Below, in pieces: positions 1 to 7,102 of a stretch of DNA of 13,355 nucleotides. Positions within the stretch are counted from its first letter, which is position 1. Every line of letters starts with the position of its first letter. This DNA is from Candidatus Anstonellales archaeon (GTDB lineage Archaea > Micrarchaeota > Micrarchaeia > Anstonellales > CG1-02-47-40). The notes under the pieces are model-generated. The model was not told the DNA's origin. It worked only from the letters and a program-made list of their open reading frames with translations, and did not search any database. The stretch lies in assembly GCA_038869735.1 (NCBI GenBank), contig JAWCQO010000012.1:1-13355 (forward strand), read 5' to 3'. Position numbers and translations under genes: made by a program.

Positions 1-42
1 CTTTTTCAACATTCCTCCACTAAGCTCTCTTCCATTCCTCAT
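1..42 (-). CDS. 5' end of an unidentified gene downstream of rpoH (possibly rpoB), partial
   Basis: On the minus strand an open frame begins with ATG at 42-40, directly abutting the rpoH stop, and runs off the window. It reads MRNGRELSGGMLKK. A strong ribosome binding site GGAGG lies at 17-13, so the true start may instead be the ATG at 12-10, the TTG at 9-7, or a codon outside the window. In most archaea rpoH is followed by the gene for the large polymerase subunit B, which is the reason to suspect rpoB. The visible 14 codons are too few to recognise any family, so the product is an inference from gene order only. Confidence 0.35.
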   Translation of the reverse strand, partial: MRNGRELSGGMLKK

Positions 43-282
43 TTAATCAGTAACGACTCTATAATAGAAAGTAACCCCCGTAGGCTCTTTTCTTGTAATT
101 CTTACCACGTCGCCAACCGACGCAGAGATACCAAAGAGTTTGAGTGCCGGGTCATCTTTCTTTATCTTGGGAAGATTACCGGGCCCACAATGAAGTTGCA
201 AAAACAATTTCTCTTTTTCCTCCGCATTAAGAAGTTCGTGTTGAGGGACTAGGTTATGCATAATGGGAGGGTCTTTTCTCAT
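43..282 (-). CDS. rpoH: DNA-directed RNA polymerase subunit H (Rpo5/RpoH)
   Basis: Small archaeal RNA polymerase subunit, equivalent to the C-terminal assembly domain of eukaryotic Rpb5; it sits at the lower jaw of the enzyme near downstream DNA. The 79-residue length is typical for archaea. The family pattern is clear: HNLVPQHELL near residues 9-18, then NLPKIKKDDPALKLFG in the middle, then GDVVRITRKEPTG, and a C-terminal FYYRVV. The chosen ATG at 282 has GGTG only 2 bases upstream, which is short spacing. The alternative Met8 start at 261 has no ribosome binding site but would still leave the whole conserved core. It is transcribed away from the atp operon, and another gene follows directly, as expected for the archaeal polymerase operon. 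Identity is secure; the exact start is less so. Confidence 0.95.
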   Translation of the reverse strand: MRKDPPIMHNLVPQHELLNAEEKEKLFLQLHCGPGNLPKIKKDDPALKLFGISASVGDVVRITRKEPTGVTFYYRVVTD

Positions 283-312
283 AGCACCACGAGTAGCCGG
301 AGAGCGTGTTCA

Positions 313-340
313 AATATTATAAAAGAAAACATTTAAAAAT
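313..340 (-). promoter_or_regulatory. Candidate TATA boxes for rpoH
   Basis: Two AT-rich, TATA-like elements lie upstream of rpoH on the minus strand: TTTATAATATT at 323-313 and ATTTTTAAAT at 340-331. With the usual 25-base offset they would start transcripts near 293 or 310, giving leaders of roughly 11 or 28 bases. I cannot choose between them from sequence alone. Confidence 0.45.
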
Positions 341-380
341 CAAACTGAAAAAAAACCAAAAGTTCAAAATAAATGAGGCG

Positions 381-401
381 AGCTCTTTATATTAGCTCTT
401 T
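381..401 (+). repeat. Short direct repeat AGCTCTTT x2
   Basis: AGCTCTTT occurs at 381-388 and again at 394-401, 13 bases apart start to start. A partial copy, GCTCTTT, lies at 455-461. The spacing is a little more than one helical turn, which could suit a dimeric regulator, but in AT-rich DNA this can arise by chance. Confidence 0.3.
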
Positions 402-573
402 CTATCCCAATAATATGCAACTTAAGGGAAGTAGTCGGTTTTTATACCTTCTTCGCTCTTTTTGTCCCTCCTTCTTCATCTGTTGCATTAGGCTCAATAA
501 TTTGATTTTCCACGAGGATTCATTAGATTCAGATTGAATAAATTCTTACTGCAACAGGCAATCTTTCACTTAT

Positions 574-584
574 CCTTATAAATA
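574..584 (+). promoter_or_regulatory. TATA box of the atp operon
   Basis: CTTATAAATA at 575-584 closely fits the archaeal TATA consensus. Its centre is near 580, so transcription should start about 603-607, giving a leader of about 45 bases before the atpH ATG at 651. No comparably good TATA box lies closer to the gene. The leader is A-rich and ends in a GGTG ribosome binding site at 642-645, five bases before the ATG. Confidence 0.65.
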
Positions 585-650
585 TTAACCTACAATTTTT
601 CTTAAAATTCCAAAAACAAAGCCAAAAACAAAGAGAGTTTCGGTGTTTTT

Positions 651-995
651 ATGTCTGCTGAGAAAAAAAGTGTTGAAGAAAGCGACCCGCAGGAATTTGA
701 AAACGATATGGAACGAATAAGAATAGCCGAAGAAGAAGCTTCTAAGATTTTGTCTGAAGCAACAAAAAAAGGAGAAAGTATAATATTAGAAGCAAAAGAG
801 AAAGCCAACAAAATAATAGACGAGGCGCGTGAGAAGGCTATAGCTGAGAAAAACCGAATAATTGAAGAAGGAAGAAAGAACATAGAAAAAGAGAAGCGTG
901 CGATTATTGCCAGTTCACGCATGCAGGCAAAAAAACTTTCATCGCGGTCCTTATCGCTTGCATACGCCAGGAAAATTGCGCAAGAGCTTGTCTAA
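651..995 (+). CDS. atpH: A-type ATP synthase subunit H (peripheral stalk)
   Basis: Peripheral stalk subunit that pairs with subunit E to form the coiled-coil stator linking the catalytic head to membrane subunit I. The 114-residue product is almost entirely charged helix, rich in Glu, Lys, Ala and Ile. It has the regular Ala/Glu/Lys spacing of a right-handed stalk coiled coil from about residue 20 to 90, including AKEKANKIIDEAREKA in the middle. It has no membrane segment. Length fits the archaeal AhaH family of about 100-110 residues. ATG 651 is preceded by GGTG at 642-645. It is the first gene of the operon, as in the Methanosarcina-type order. Sequence identity alone is weak for such low-complexity helices, so position at the head of the operon carries much of the call. 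Confidence 0.88.
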   Translation: MSAEKKSVEESDPQEFENDMERIRIAEEEASKILSEATKKGESIILEAKEKANKIIDEAREKAIAEKNRIIEEGRKNIEKEKRAIIASSRMQAKKLSSRSLSLAYARKIAQELV

Positions 996-1028
996 ACCCG
1001 TAATGGTTCTAAGCGGAGAGGACAAAGG

Positions 1029-2936
1029 ATGATTAAACCTGAAAAGATGCAAAAGGTTAGAATCATAGGGTTGCGAAAAGACGAACCTCACGTAATTTCG
1101 ACTCTGCACGAGCTTGGGCTTCTGGAAATAACCGCCGTAGATACGAGACTTAACGTCTCACGAGAGAAACTTCTGGATGTTTATTTCATAGTCTCTGAAC
1201 ATTTAACACGAATTCGAGGTATAAGAAGCACGCTTATTCCGTTGTCTCGTGGAAAAAAAAGACTTTCACTTGAAGAAGCTATTTCAAAGTCTAAATATCT
1301 TGTTAAACTTGAGGAACGAATAAAGCTCTTAGAAGCTAAGCGTGAGATGGCAGAAAGCAGAATAGATGACCTTTTAGAGCAGCACTCTCAACTTAAAAAA
1401 ATACAGAACCTAGATATAGACTTGGGGCGTCTCTATCCTTCGAAATACACAGAAAGCTTCATTGGCACAATAAAAAGAAAAAATTACCAACAGCTAAAAA
1501 ACCAACTAGGGCAAAACGTTACTTTATCTATAGCTCATTCTGAAGAAGGCGGGTACGCCTGCGCAATATGTGCCTCCAAAAAAGAAAATATCCGTCAAAT
1601 TCTTGAGAAGAGCGGGTTTGAGTTTATCAGCATACCACCCTTGACTGGAACGCCAAAGGAAAACCTCCTAAAAATAGAAAAAGAGGCAGAAGCACTTCGA
1701 AAGAGTCTTGAAGAAATAAATGAAGAGTATCTCTCAATATCAGAAGAACATTGGGAACAGATAGATTCAATAGATAGGGCTTTGAAGATCTGGGAGGCAA
1801 GATGTGTTAAGGTTTCTGAGTTTGGAGCAACCCAGGAAACCTTCATTGCTGAGGGTTGGTGCACGGCTAAAAATTATCATCGGTTGGAAACAGGTTTAAA
1901 GAAGGTTTTTGGGAAACGAATTTTTATAAAACAAATCGAAGGCGGTGAGCCACCAACAAAACTCTCCAATCCAAAACCCGTCCGTCCCTTTGAATTTTTA
2001 GTTGAGTTTTTTTCGTTGCCAAAGGCATGGGAAATCGACCCTTCCTCAATTTTAGCATTTACCTTCCCCTTTATTTATGGCATGATGGTAGGAGACGTAG
2101 GCTATGGTCTCATCTCACTTGTTTTTGCATTACTTCTTATCTCATTAACCAAGTCTCCGATGTTACAAGGATTTGCGAAATTGTGGGCTTTAGCAGCAAT
2201 TCCATCAATAGTCTTTGGGATTTTTTTTGATGAGTGGTTTGGCTTTACCTTCGAGTCGTTTATGCACGAACTTGGATTCTCGGTCAGCGGCAGTTTTCTT
2301 AAAGTTTTCTTCAATTTAGATATTCACCTTTCTCGTTTGCATGATATAAAACAACTCATCTTTCTCTCAGTCATTGTTGGAATTTTGCATCTTATCCTTG
2401 GCCTTTTCTTAGGCTTCCTAAATGAACGCGATCATTCACGAGCCCATGCAATAGCAAAACTTGGTTGGATTGGTCTTCTCATCGCAGGAATTCTTCTTGT
2501 GCCAAACTTAATGTTTAAAACGTCACTTCTGCATCTGCCTTTTGATGAAGTTATCATGGGAGCTATACTCTTTGCGGTTTCTCTTATAGCAATTATAAAC
2601 GCAGAAGGTATTGTTGGAGTTTTTGAAATTCCCAGCATTGCAGGAAATGCACTTTCATATTCACGAATTGCAGCTGTGGGCCTCGCAGGCGTGGTGGTTG
2701 CTGAAGCAATAATAAATAAGCTTATCTTTGAAGGTGTTGCCCTTCCAAATAAAGAAAATGCTCTTCTATTTATTGTTTTAGTCTTTATAGTTTTCTTCCT
2801 CCATGCGATAAATACCTTCCTAGCCATGTTTGAATCCCTTGTTCAAGGAGCCCGACTCAACCTGGTTGAGTTTTATGGGAAGTTCTTTCATGGCGGAGGA
2901 AAAAGGTTTTCGCCTTTTTCGATGGAGGAGAGATAA
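1029..2936 (+). CDS. atpI: A-type ATP synthase subunit I (a subunit, membrane stator)
   Basis: Membrane stator subunit carrying the ion half-channels against which the c-ring turns; homologous to V-ATPase subunit a. The 635 residues divide into a cytoplasmic N-terminal half (about 1-335) with long helical arms that dock the E/H stalks, and a membrane half (about 337-620) with roughly eight hydrophobic segments. The conserved late helix contains ALSYSRIAAVGLAG, with Arg546 the likely essential arginine facing the c-ring carboxylate. The C-terminus, SLVQGARLNLVEFYGKFF followed by a glycine run, is typical of the family. The N-terminus MIKPEKMQKVRIIG matches the usual family start, so ATG 1029 is preferred; a purine-rich AGAGGAC lies about six bases upstream. 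The gap to atpH is 33 bases. Length is within the family range. Confidence 0.97.
   Translation: MIKPEKMQKVRIIGLRKDEPHVISTLHELGLLEITAVDTRLNVSREKLLDVYFIVSEHLTRIRGIRSTLIPLSRGKKRLSLEEAISKSKYLVKLEERIKLLEAKREMAESRIDDLLEQHSQLKKIQNLDIDLGRLYPSKYTESFIGTIKRKNYQQLKNQLGQNVTLSIAHSEEGGYACAICASKKENIRQILEKSGFEFISIPPLTGTPKENLLKIEKEAEALRKSLEEINEEYLSISEEHWEQIDSIDRALKIWEARCVKVSEFGATQETFIAEGWCTAKNYHRLETGLKKVFGKRIFIKQIEGGEPPTKLSNPKPVRPFEFLVEFFSLPKAWEIDPSSILAFTFPFIYGMMVGDVGYGLISLVFALLLISLTKSPMLQGFAKLWALAAIPSIVFGIFFDEWFGFTFESFMHELGFSVSGSFLKVFFNLDIHLSRLHDIKQLIFLSVIVGILHLILGLFLGFLNERDHSRAHAIAKLGWIGLLIAGILLVPNLMFKTSLLHLPFDEVIMGAILFAVSLIAIINAEGIVGVFEIPSIAGNALSYSRIAAVGLAGVVVAEAIINKLIFEGVALPNKENALLFIVLVFIVFFLHAINTFLAMFESLVQGARLNLVEFYGKFFHGGGKRFSPFSMEER
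2899..2920 (+). other. Perfect 8-bp hairpin at the end of atpI, upstream of atpK
   Basis: GAAAAAGG at 2899-2906 is the exact reverse complement of CCTTTTTC at 2913-2920, with a six-base loop TTTTCG. The hairpin lies in the last codons of atpI and ends 42 bases before the atpK ATG. It is not followed by a T-run, so it does not look like a terminator. It could act as an mRNA stability or processing element that allows extra c-subunit synthesis; that role is inferred. Confidence 0.5.
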
Positions 2937-2962
2937 AAAAATGTAAAACGAGGTGTGTTGAA
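2924..2962 (+). promoter_or_regulatory. atpK translation start region with a start-stop ATG-TAA
   Basis: The atpK ribosome binding site is AGGTG at 2951-2955, seven bases before the ATG at 2963. Upstream, GGAGGAG at 2924-2930 (inside the last atpI codons) precedes ATG TAA at 2941-2946, a start codon followed at once by a stop. Whether ribosomes use this start-stop is unknown; the AGGTG site clearly decides the atpK start. Confidence 0.5.
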
Positions 2963-3196
2963 ATGACAGATATAGGAAGTGGAATTATAGCAGTCGGAGC
3001 TGCTTTAGCAGTAGGGCTAGGTGCACTTGGAACAGGATGGGCACAAGCAACCATTGGTGCGGCAGCTATGGGCGTGATTGCAGAGAGACCTGAAGAATCA
3101 AGCAAGTTGCTTGTATATCTTGCCCTTCCCGAAACAATTGTAATCTTCGGCTTCGTAGTTGGAGTCCTGATGGTTCTCTCAATAAGTGGAGCATAA
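2963..3196 (+). CDS. atpK: A-type ATP synthase subunit K (c-ring proteolipid)
   Basis: Rotor proteolipid; multiple copies form the membrane c-ring that carries H+ or Na+ past subunit I. The 77 residues form a simple two-helix hairpin: helix 1 about residues 6-40, rich in Gly and Ala (including GTGWAQATIGAAAMG), a polar loop ERPEESSK at 41-48, and helix 2 about 49-75. The ion-binding carboxylate is Glu57 in LALPETIVIFGF. Gln28 in helix 1 and Thr58 next to the Glu resemble the ligand set of Na+-binding rings, so the coupling ion is open. This is a single two-helix unit, not one of the duplicated or triplicated forms found in some archaea. AGGTG at 2951-2955 sets the start. It follows atpI by 26 bases. 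Confidence 0.96.
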   Translation: MTDIGSGIIAVGAALAVGLGALGTGWAQATIGAAAMGVIAERPEESSKLLVYLALPETIVIFGFVVGVLMVLSISGA

Positions 3197-3244
3197 AATC
3201 CTCAAATCAAAACTTTAAGAAAATACTCTATAAGGTGGTTTCAG

Positions 3245-3805
3245 ATGGCCCTTGACTCTCTTGAAAGGGAGATTAAATTAGAATCCTCTTCAAAGGCGGC
3301 CGCTATCGAATCAGAAGCAAAGCAGAAGGCGCATGAAATAATAGAAAATGCTCAAAAAGAATCAGCCAAGATTATTTCAGCTGCACGAGAAGAAGCACAA
3401 CGCACAATCCATGAAGATCGCGCTGAACAAATATCGGCAACCCATCTTGAAGCTTCAAGAATAATCTCAAATGCCAAAAACGAAGCAGTAGAGGCAGGAG
3501 TAGCGAAAGTTTGGAAAGAATTTTCTAGCCTTTCCAAAGGAAAAGACTATCCCAATATACTAAAAAAGCTAATTCTCAGTGGAATCTCTGAAATAGGAAA
3601 GGAATACGTCCTCAAAATAAGGGAACAGGATGCCGCACTCGTAAAGAAAATGGGTTTTTCCTATACAAAAAGCTTCATTTCGTCAGTCGGCGGTGCCATT
3701 ATCATGCGACCAGACCAAAAGGTTTCATCTAACAAAACATTTGAAGCTATATTCGAAGAAAAAAAGAACATTATAAAAGCAAAGATTTACAAGAAATTAT
3801 TTTGA
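3245..3805 (+). CDS. atpE: A-type ATP synthase subunit E (peripheral stalk)
   Basis: Peripheral stalk subunit that forms a heterodimer with subunit H and caps the top of the catalytic head. The 186 residues show the family layout: a long charged coiled-coil N-terminus (about 1-95) rich in Ala, Glu, Lys and Ile, then a compact C-terminal domain. The C-terminal domain carries SSVGGAIIMRPDQK and a later NKTFEAIFEEKKN...IYKKLF ending, both typical of archaeal E subunits. Length is normal for the family. The ATG at 3245 follows AGGTGG at 3233-3238 with six-base spacing, a strong site. It is separated from atpK by 48 bases that hold no other recognisable signal. The order K-E-C is as in other archaeal operons. 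Confidence 0.95.
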   Translation: MALDSLEREIKLESSSKAAAIESEAKQKAHEIIENAQKESAKIISAAREEAQRTIHEDRAEQISATHLEASRIISNAKNEAVEAGVAKVWKEFSSLSKGKDYPNILKKLILSGISEIGKEYVLKIREQDAALVKKMGFSYTKSFISSVGGAIIMRPDQKVSSNKTFEAIFEEKKNIIKAKIYKKLF

Positions 3806-3820
3806 TGGGGCGGGAAGCAC

Positions 3821-4942
3821 GTGATTAGCATAACTCATAAGACTTCAAATCTAAAAATACCAAAGCCAAGTCTAATCTCTCGCCTTCTTGGGAAGATAAA
3901 AAACCGCTCCCTTATTTATGGTTACTCAAATGCGCGCATACATGCAATGAAGGCGTCACTTCTTAGCACAAATCAAATAGAAAAGCTTCTTTATTCTGAA
4001 AACATAAATTCACTTATAGGACTTCTTGAACAGACCTCTTACAAAAAAGACATCTCCCAACTTGCAATAAAATATACAAAAGAAGAACTTGTTGAGCATG
4101 CAATAAACCATCATTTCTGTCGCGAAATTCAGAAAGTCCTTAAGATAGCTCCAAATGGCTCAAAACCAGTTCTTACAGCCATGCTTCAGCGCTACGATAT
4201 ATCAAATATTAAGACTATCCTGCTTGCTAAAGCCTTGCAAAAGAAAAAAGAAGAATTTATCGACTTGCTCATGCCTGCAGGGCAGCTTAGCATGAGGTTT
4301 TTTGAAAAGATGATAGATGCAGAGGACACCATTGAGGCAGCAAAGATGCTTGTCGGCACTGACTTTGAGATTCCTCACGAAATTTTGCAAAGAGGGAATG
4401 TTCATGAAATGATAAAGCATATTGAAAAAAACTACTACTCATCCATTTTTGAGAGAACATTTATAAGCGAGTACGAAGACACAAAACTTCACGACTTTTC
4501 TACACTAGAAATAGATAAAAAAAACATATTGGACAACTTAAGGTGCAAGCTCTTTACTGCTCAGGGACACGAATGTGCAATAAAAAAAGGGGGAAAACGG
4601 CCATTTATTGGCAGAATAACGGAATCAACGCTTAATCGTATCCACTCACTCCCTACGATTGAGGATGAAATAAAAGAAGTTGAGAAGATTTTGGGTATCG
4701 AAGGACTAAATGAAAAATACAACCAACATAAATCTATTGCTTTTATAGAGTTGGAAATAGAAAAACGTGTTTCACAAAAACTGCTACACTCCTTCCACAA
4801 AAGCATTCTTTCAATAGGTACTCTTATTGGATATATCCTACTAAAAGAAGAGGAGATAAATAACATAAGAAAGATAACACGGGGCAAGCAATACGGACTT
4901 CCAACTGAGCTAATAAAAGACATGCTTGTAATCATAAGCTAA
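3821..4942 (+). CDS. atpC: A-type ATP synthase subunit C (rotor socket, V-type d-like)
   Basis: Central-stalk subunit that sits on the c-ring and couples it to the D/F axle; homologous to V-ATPase subunit d. The 373-residue protein is all-helical in character, with the family head YGYSNARIHAMKASLL at about residues 33-48 and charged repeats thereafter, including KVLKIAPNG and EIEKRVSQKLLHSF near the C-terminus. The start is a GTG at 3821; the upstream GGGGCGGG is only a poor ribosome binding site. This start gives about 32 residues before the conserved YGYSNAR segment, longer and more basic than usual. I saw no alternative ATG, GTG or TTG in that stretch that would start closer, so the GTG is retained with some doubt. 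It lies 15 bases after atpE. The stop overlaps the atpF ribosome binding site. Confidence 0.93.
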   Translation: MISITHKTSNLKIPKPSLISRLLGKIKNRSLIYGYSNARIHAMKASLLSTNQIEKLLYSENINSLIGLLEQTSYKKDISQLAIKYTKEELVEHAINHHFCREIQKVLKIAPNGSKPVLTAMLQRYDISNIKTILLAKALQKKKEEFIDLLMPAGQLSMRFFEKMIDAEDTIEAAKMLVGTDFEIPHEILQRGNVHEMIKHIEKNYYSSIFERTFISEYEDTKLHDFSTLEIDKKNILDNLRCKLFTAQGHECAIKKGGKRPFIGRITESTLNRIHSLPTIEDEIKEVEKILGIEGLNEKYNQHKSIAFIELEIEKRVSQKLLHSFHKSILSIGTLIGYILLKEEEINNIRKITRGKQYGLPTELIKDMLVIIS

Positions 4943-4949
4943 GGTGACC
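4941..4949 (+). promoter_or_regulatory. Ribosome binding site deciding the atpF start
   Basis: AAGGTGACC overlaps the atpC stop codon and lies eight bases before ATG 4956. The longest open frame would start at the GTG inside this very motif (4944), which is therefore more likely a ribosome binding site than a start codon. The arrangement suggests translational coupling of atpC and atpF. Confidence 0.75.
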
Positions 4950-4955
4950 TGTGAT

Positions 4956-5327
4956 ATGGATGAATCAAAGAAAGAAATTGTAGTGGTAGGCGATAGCGCT
5001 ACAGTGAGAGGTTTTCGATTAGCCGGAATAGATAAAACTTTTTCTGTAACTGAAAATGAGGAAGGTTGTAAAAAAATCATCGAGCTCATCTCACAGCAAG
5101 ATGTGGGACTGATAATTACAACAGATAACCTTGTCGAGAGCTGCGAAAGAAGAATAAAACAAAAAATAGCAAGTACGGTTAAGCCAATTATAATCACTGT
5201 TCCAGGAATTAGGGGGCCTATCGAAGAGGAGGAGTCAATTTCAAAATTAATAAAGAGAGCATTAGGCATCTCGCTTAACATGGGAAACTCTAATCAAAAG
5301 GAGGGAGAAAATGGGAGAGCTCTATAA
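4956..5327 (+). CDS. atpF: A-type ATP synthase subunit F (central stalk)
   Basis: Central-stalk subunit that binds subunit D inside the rotor and can regulate rotation. With the ATG at 4956 the product is 123 residues. It begins [14 protein letters not shown], followed by the family signature [10 protein letters not shown], where a Rossmann-like alpha/beta fold starts. IGL-type hydrophobic strands follow ([22 protein letters not shown]), then a C-terminal helix containing LIKRALGI, with a polar tail. The GTG at 4944 would add only four residues and lies in the ribosome binding site, so it was not used. The last 17 bases overlap the start of atpA, implying coupled translation. Archaeal F subunits are usually about 100 residues, so this one is slightly long at the C-terminus. 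Confidence 0.94.
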   Translation: MDESKKEIVVVGDSATVRGFRLAGIDKTFSVTENEEGCKKIIELISQQDVGLIITTDNLVESCERRIKQKIASTVKPIIITVPGIRGPIEEEESISKLIKRALGISLNMGNSNQKEGENGRAL

Positions 5328-7077
5328 GATTTCAGGTCCAGTAGTTGTTGCAAAGGACATTGACGGAGCAAAGATGTATGATGTAGTAAAAGTAGGGAAA
5401 CTTGGATTAACAGGCGAAATAATTAAGATAGATGGTGCTTTCGCTACTATTCAGGTATACGAAGATACTTCTGGTCTTAGACCCGGTGAGCCGATCGTAA
5501 GTACTCATGAACCACTCTCGATTGAGTTAGGACCAGGCCTTCTCACTTCAATTTATGATGGAATTCAAAGACCACTTGATAAAATTGCAAAGAAGGCAGG
5601 AGTCTTTGTATCTAGGGGGGTGAGCATCCCTGCCATTGACAGGCAAAAGAAGTGGAATTTTAAACCAATTGTTAAGAGTGGGACCAAAATAAAAGTTGGA
5701 GATGTGCTTGGAACAGTGCAGGAGACTGAACTCATTGAACACAGAATTCTTTCTCCTGTAGCTGGAACCATTCGTTCGATTTCATCCGGCAAGTTTACTG
5801 TTGAGGATACGGTGGCAAAAATCTTTGATGGAACAAAAGAGCATAAAATTAGCATGCTTCAAAGGTGGTTTGTTCGCAAACCGCGCCCCGTCCTTGATAG
5901 GCTCGATCCCCAAATTCCTCTTATAACAGGCCAGCGAGTTATCGATGTTTTCTTTCCGATAGCAAAGGGAGGGACCGCTTGCGTTCCAGGACCCTTTGGC
6001 TCGGGCAAAACAGTTATTCAGCATCAATTTGCAAAATGGTCCGACACTCAGATAGTAGTGTACGTTGGATGCGGAGAGCGAGGGAATGAGATGACTGAAG
6101 TGCTCACAGAGTTTCCAAGACTAATCGATCCTAAAACAGGAAAGCCACTTATGCAAAGGACGGTTCTTATAGCCAACACCTCAAATATGCCGGTTGCCGC
6201 TCGCGAAGCATCCATCTATACGGCCATCACGATTGCAGAGTATTATCGTGATATGGGATATGATGTTGCCCTTATGGCTGATTCGACATCTCGATGGGCA
6301 GAAGCCATGAGAGAAATTGGCGGACGTCTTGAAGAGATGCCCGGTGAGGAGGGATATCCCGCATATCTGGGACGCAGACTTTCAGAGTTTTATGAGAGGG
6401 CAGGAAGAGCACAATGCTTAGGTTCTCATCCTAGGTACGGTTCAGTTACTATAATAGGAGCCGTTTCTCCACCAGGGGGCGACATAAATGAACCGGTTTC
6501 TCAAAATACATTTCGTGTAACAAAGGTGTTTCTCGCGCTTGATGCATCTCTTGCGCAAAGGAGGCACTTCCCTGCCTTTAATTGGCTCAGGTCATACTCG
6601 CTATATACATCAACACTTGATGACTGGTATAAGAAAAACATATCCGCTGATTGGATAGACCTACGAAAAGAAGCGATGGCTCTTCTCCAAAAAGAGGCAG
6701 AGCTCCAGGAAATAGTCCAACTAGTAGGCCCTGATGCCCTTCCTGATAAAGAGCAAGCAATACTCGCTACAACCAAGATGATACGTGAAGATTTTCTTCA
6801 GCAATCAGCGTATCATGAGATAGATACTTACACTCCCCTCAAAAAGCAATACCTCATGTTAAAAAATATCCTTCATTTCCATTACAGGGCAATGAATGCA
6901 ATCGATCTTGGAGTTAGCGTAAAAGAAATATCACGTCTGAAGGTTCGTGAAAAAATAGCCCGCAGCAAAGAAATCCCAAATAACCAATTAAATGAATTAG
7001 AAAATATTTTGCAACAGATAAATTTGGAATTCGACTCCATTACAAAAGGCTTTGTGGAGTCAGAGAAAAATAAATAA
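5311..7077 (+). CDS. atpA: A-type ATP synthase catalytic subunit A
   Basis: Catalytic subunit of the A3B3 head; makes or hydrolyses ATP at three sites on the cytoplasmic side. The 588-residue length is standard. The N-terminal beta-barrel (about 1-75) starts [13 protein letters not shown]. The A-subunit-specific insertion follows at about 115-190, including [18 protein letters not shown]. The P-loop GPFGSGKT is at 227-234, the form typical of archaeal A subunits, and GERGNE is at 255-260. The Walker B region lies around [19 protein letters not shown], followed by [16 protein letters not shown], and the C-terminal helical domain covers about 440-588. I see no missing catalytic residue and no intein. 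AGGAGGG at 5299-5305, five bases upstream, sets the ATG. The start overlaps atpF by 17 bases. Confidence 0.99.
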   Translation: MGELYKISGPVVVAKDIDGAKMYDVVKVGKLGLTGEIIKIDGAFATIQVYEDTSGLRPGEPIVSTHEPLSIELGPGLLTSIYDGIQRPLDKIAKKAGVFVSRGVSIPAIDRQKKWNFKPIVKSGTKIKVGDVLGTVQETELIEHRILSPVAGTIRSISSGKFTVEDTVAKIFDGTKEHKISMLQRWFVRKPRPVLDRLDPQIPLITGQRVIDVFFPIAKGGTACVPGPFGSGKTVIQHQFAKWSDTQIVVYVGCGERGNEMTEVLTEFPRLIDPKTGKPLMQRTVLIANTSNMPVAAREASIYTAITIAEYYRDMGYDVALMADSTSRWAEAMREIGGRLEEMPGEEGYPAYLGRRLSEFYERAGRAQCLGSHPRYGSVTIIGAVSPPGGDINEPVSQNTFRVTKVFLALDASLAQRRHFPAFNWLRSYSLYTSTLDDWYKKNISADWIDLRKEAMALLQKEAELQEIVQLVGPDALPDKEQAILATTKMIREDFLQQSAYHEIDTYTPLKKQYLMLKNILHFHYRAMNAIDLGVSVKEISRLKVREKIARSKEIPNNQLNELENILQQINLEFDSITKGFVESEKNK

Positions 7078-7087
7078 CCATTATCCG

Positions 7088-7095
7088 AAGGGGTG
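7088..7095 (+). promoter_or_regulatory. Ribosome binding site deciding the atpB start
   Basis: AAGGGGTG lies seven bases before the ATG at 7103. This argues against the longer open frame beginning with a GTG at 7052, which would lie inside atpA and add 17 residues unlike the family. Confidence 0.7.
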
Positions 7096-7102
7096 TTTAG
7101 AG

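Larger units (their letters stand above)
283..650. other. Divergent non-coding region between rpoH and the atp operon
   Basis: This 368-base stretch separates two divergent housekeeping operons and carries promoter candidates for both at its ends. The middle, about 345-570, holds no supported gene. The best small frame is a 23-codon GTG-started minus-strand frame at 442-513, which lacks a ribosome binding site. There is an 8-base direct repeat, AGCTCTTT, at 381-388 and 394-401, with a related GCTCTTT at 455-461. I found no tRNA-like arms and no box C/D motif pair. It could hold an upstream regulatory site or an unrecognised small RNA, but the sequence does not show which. Confidence 0.6.

Noticed and set aside
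2432-2827. 131-codon minus-strand frame inside atpI
   Set aside because: It lies opposite a strongly conserved membrane segment of AtpI, has no recognisable family pattern, and is explained by the codon bias of the real gene.
2899-2920. Intrinsic terminator after atpI
   Set aside because: The stem is not followed by a T-run on the plus strand, and the operon clearly continues with atpK and its own ribosome binding site.
7052-7102. 17-residue N-terminal extension of AtpB from a GTG
   Set aside because: It lies within atpA and its residues do not fit the family; a ribosome binding site precedes ATG 7103.
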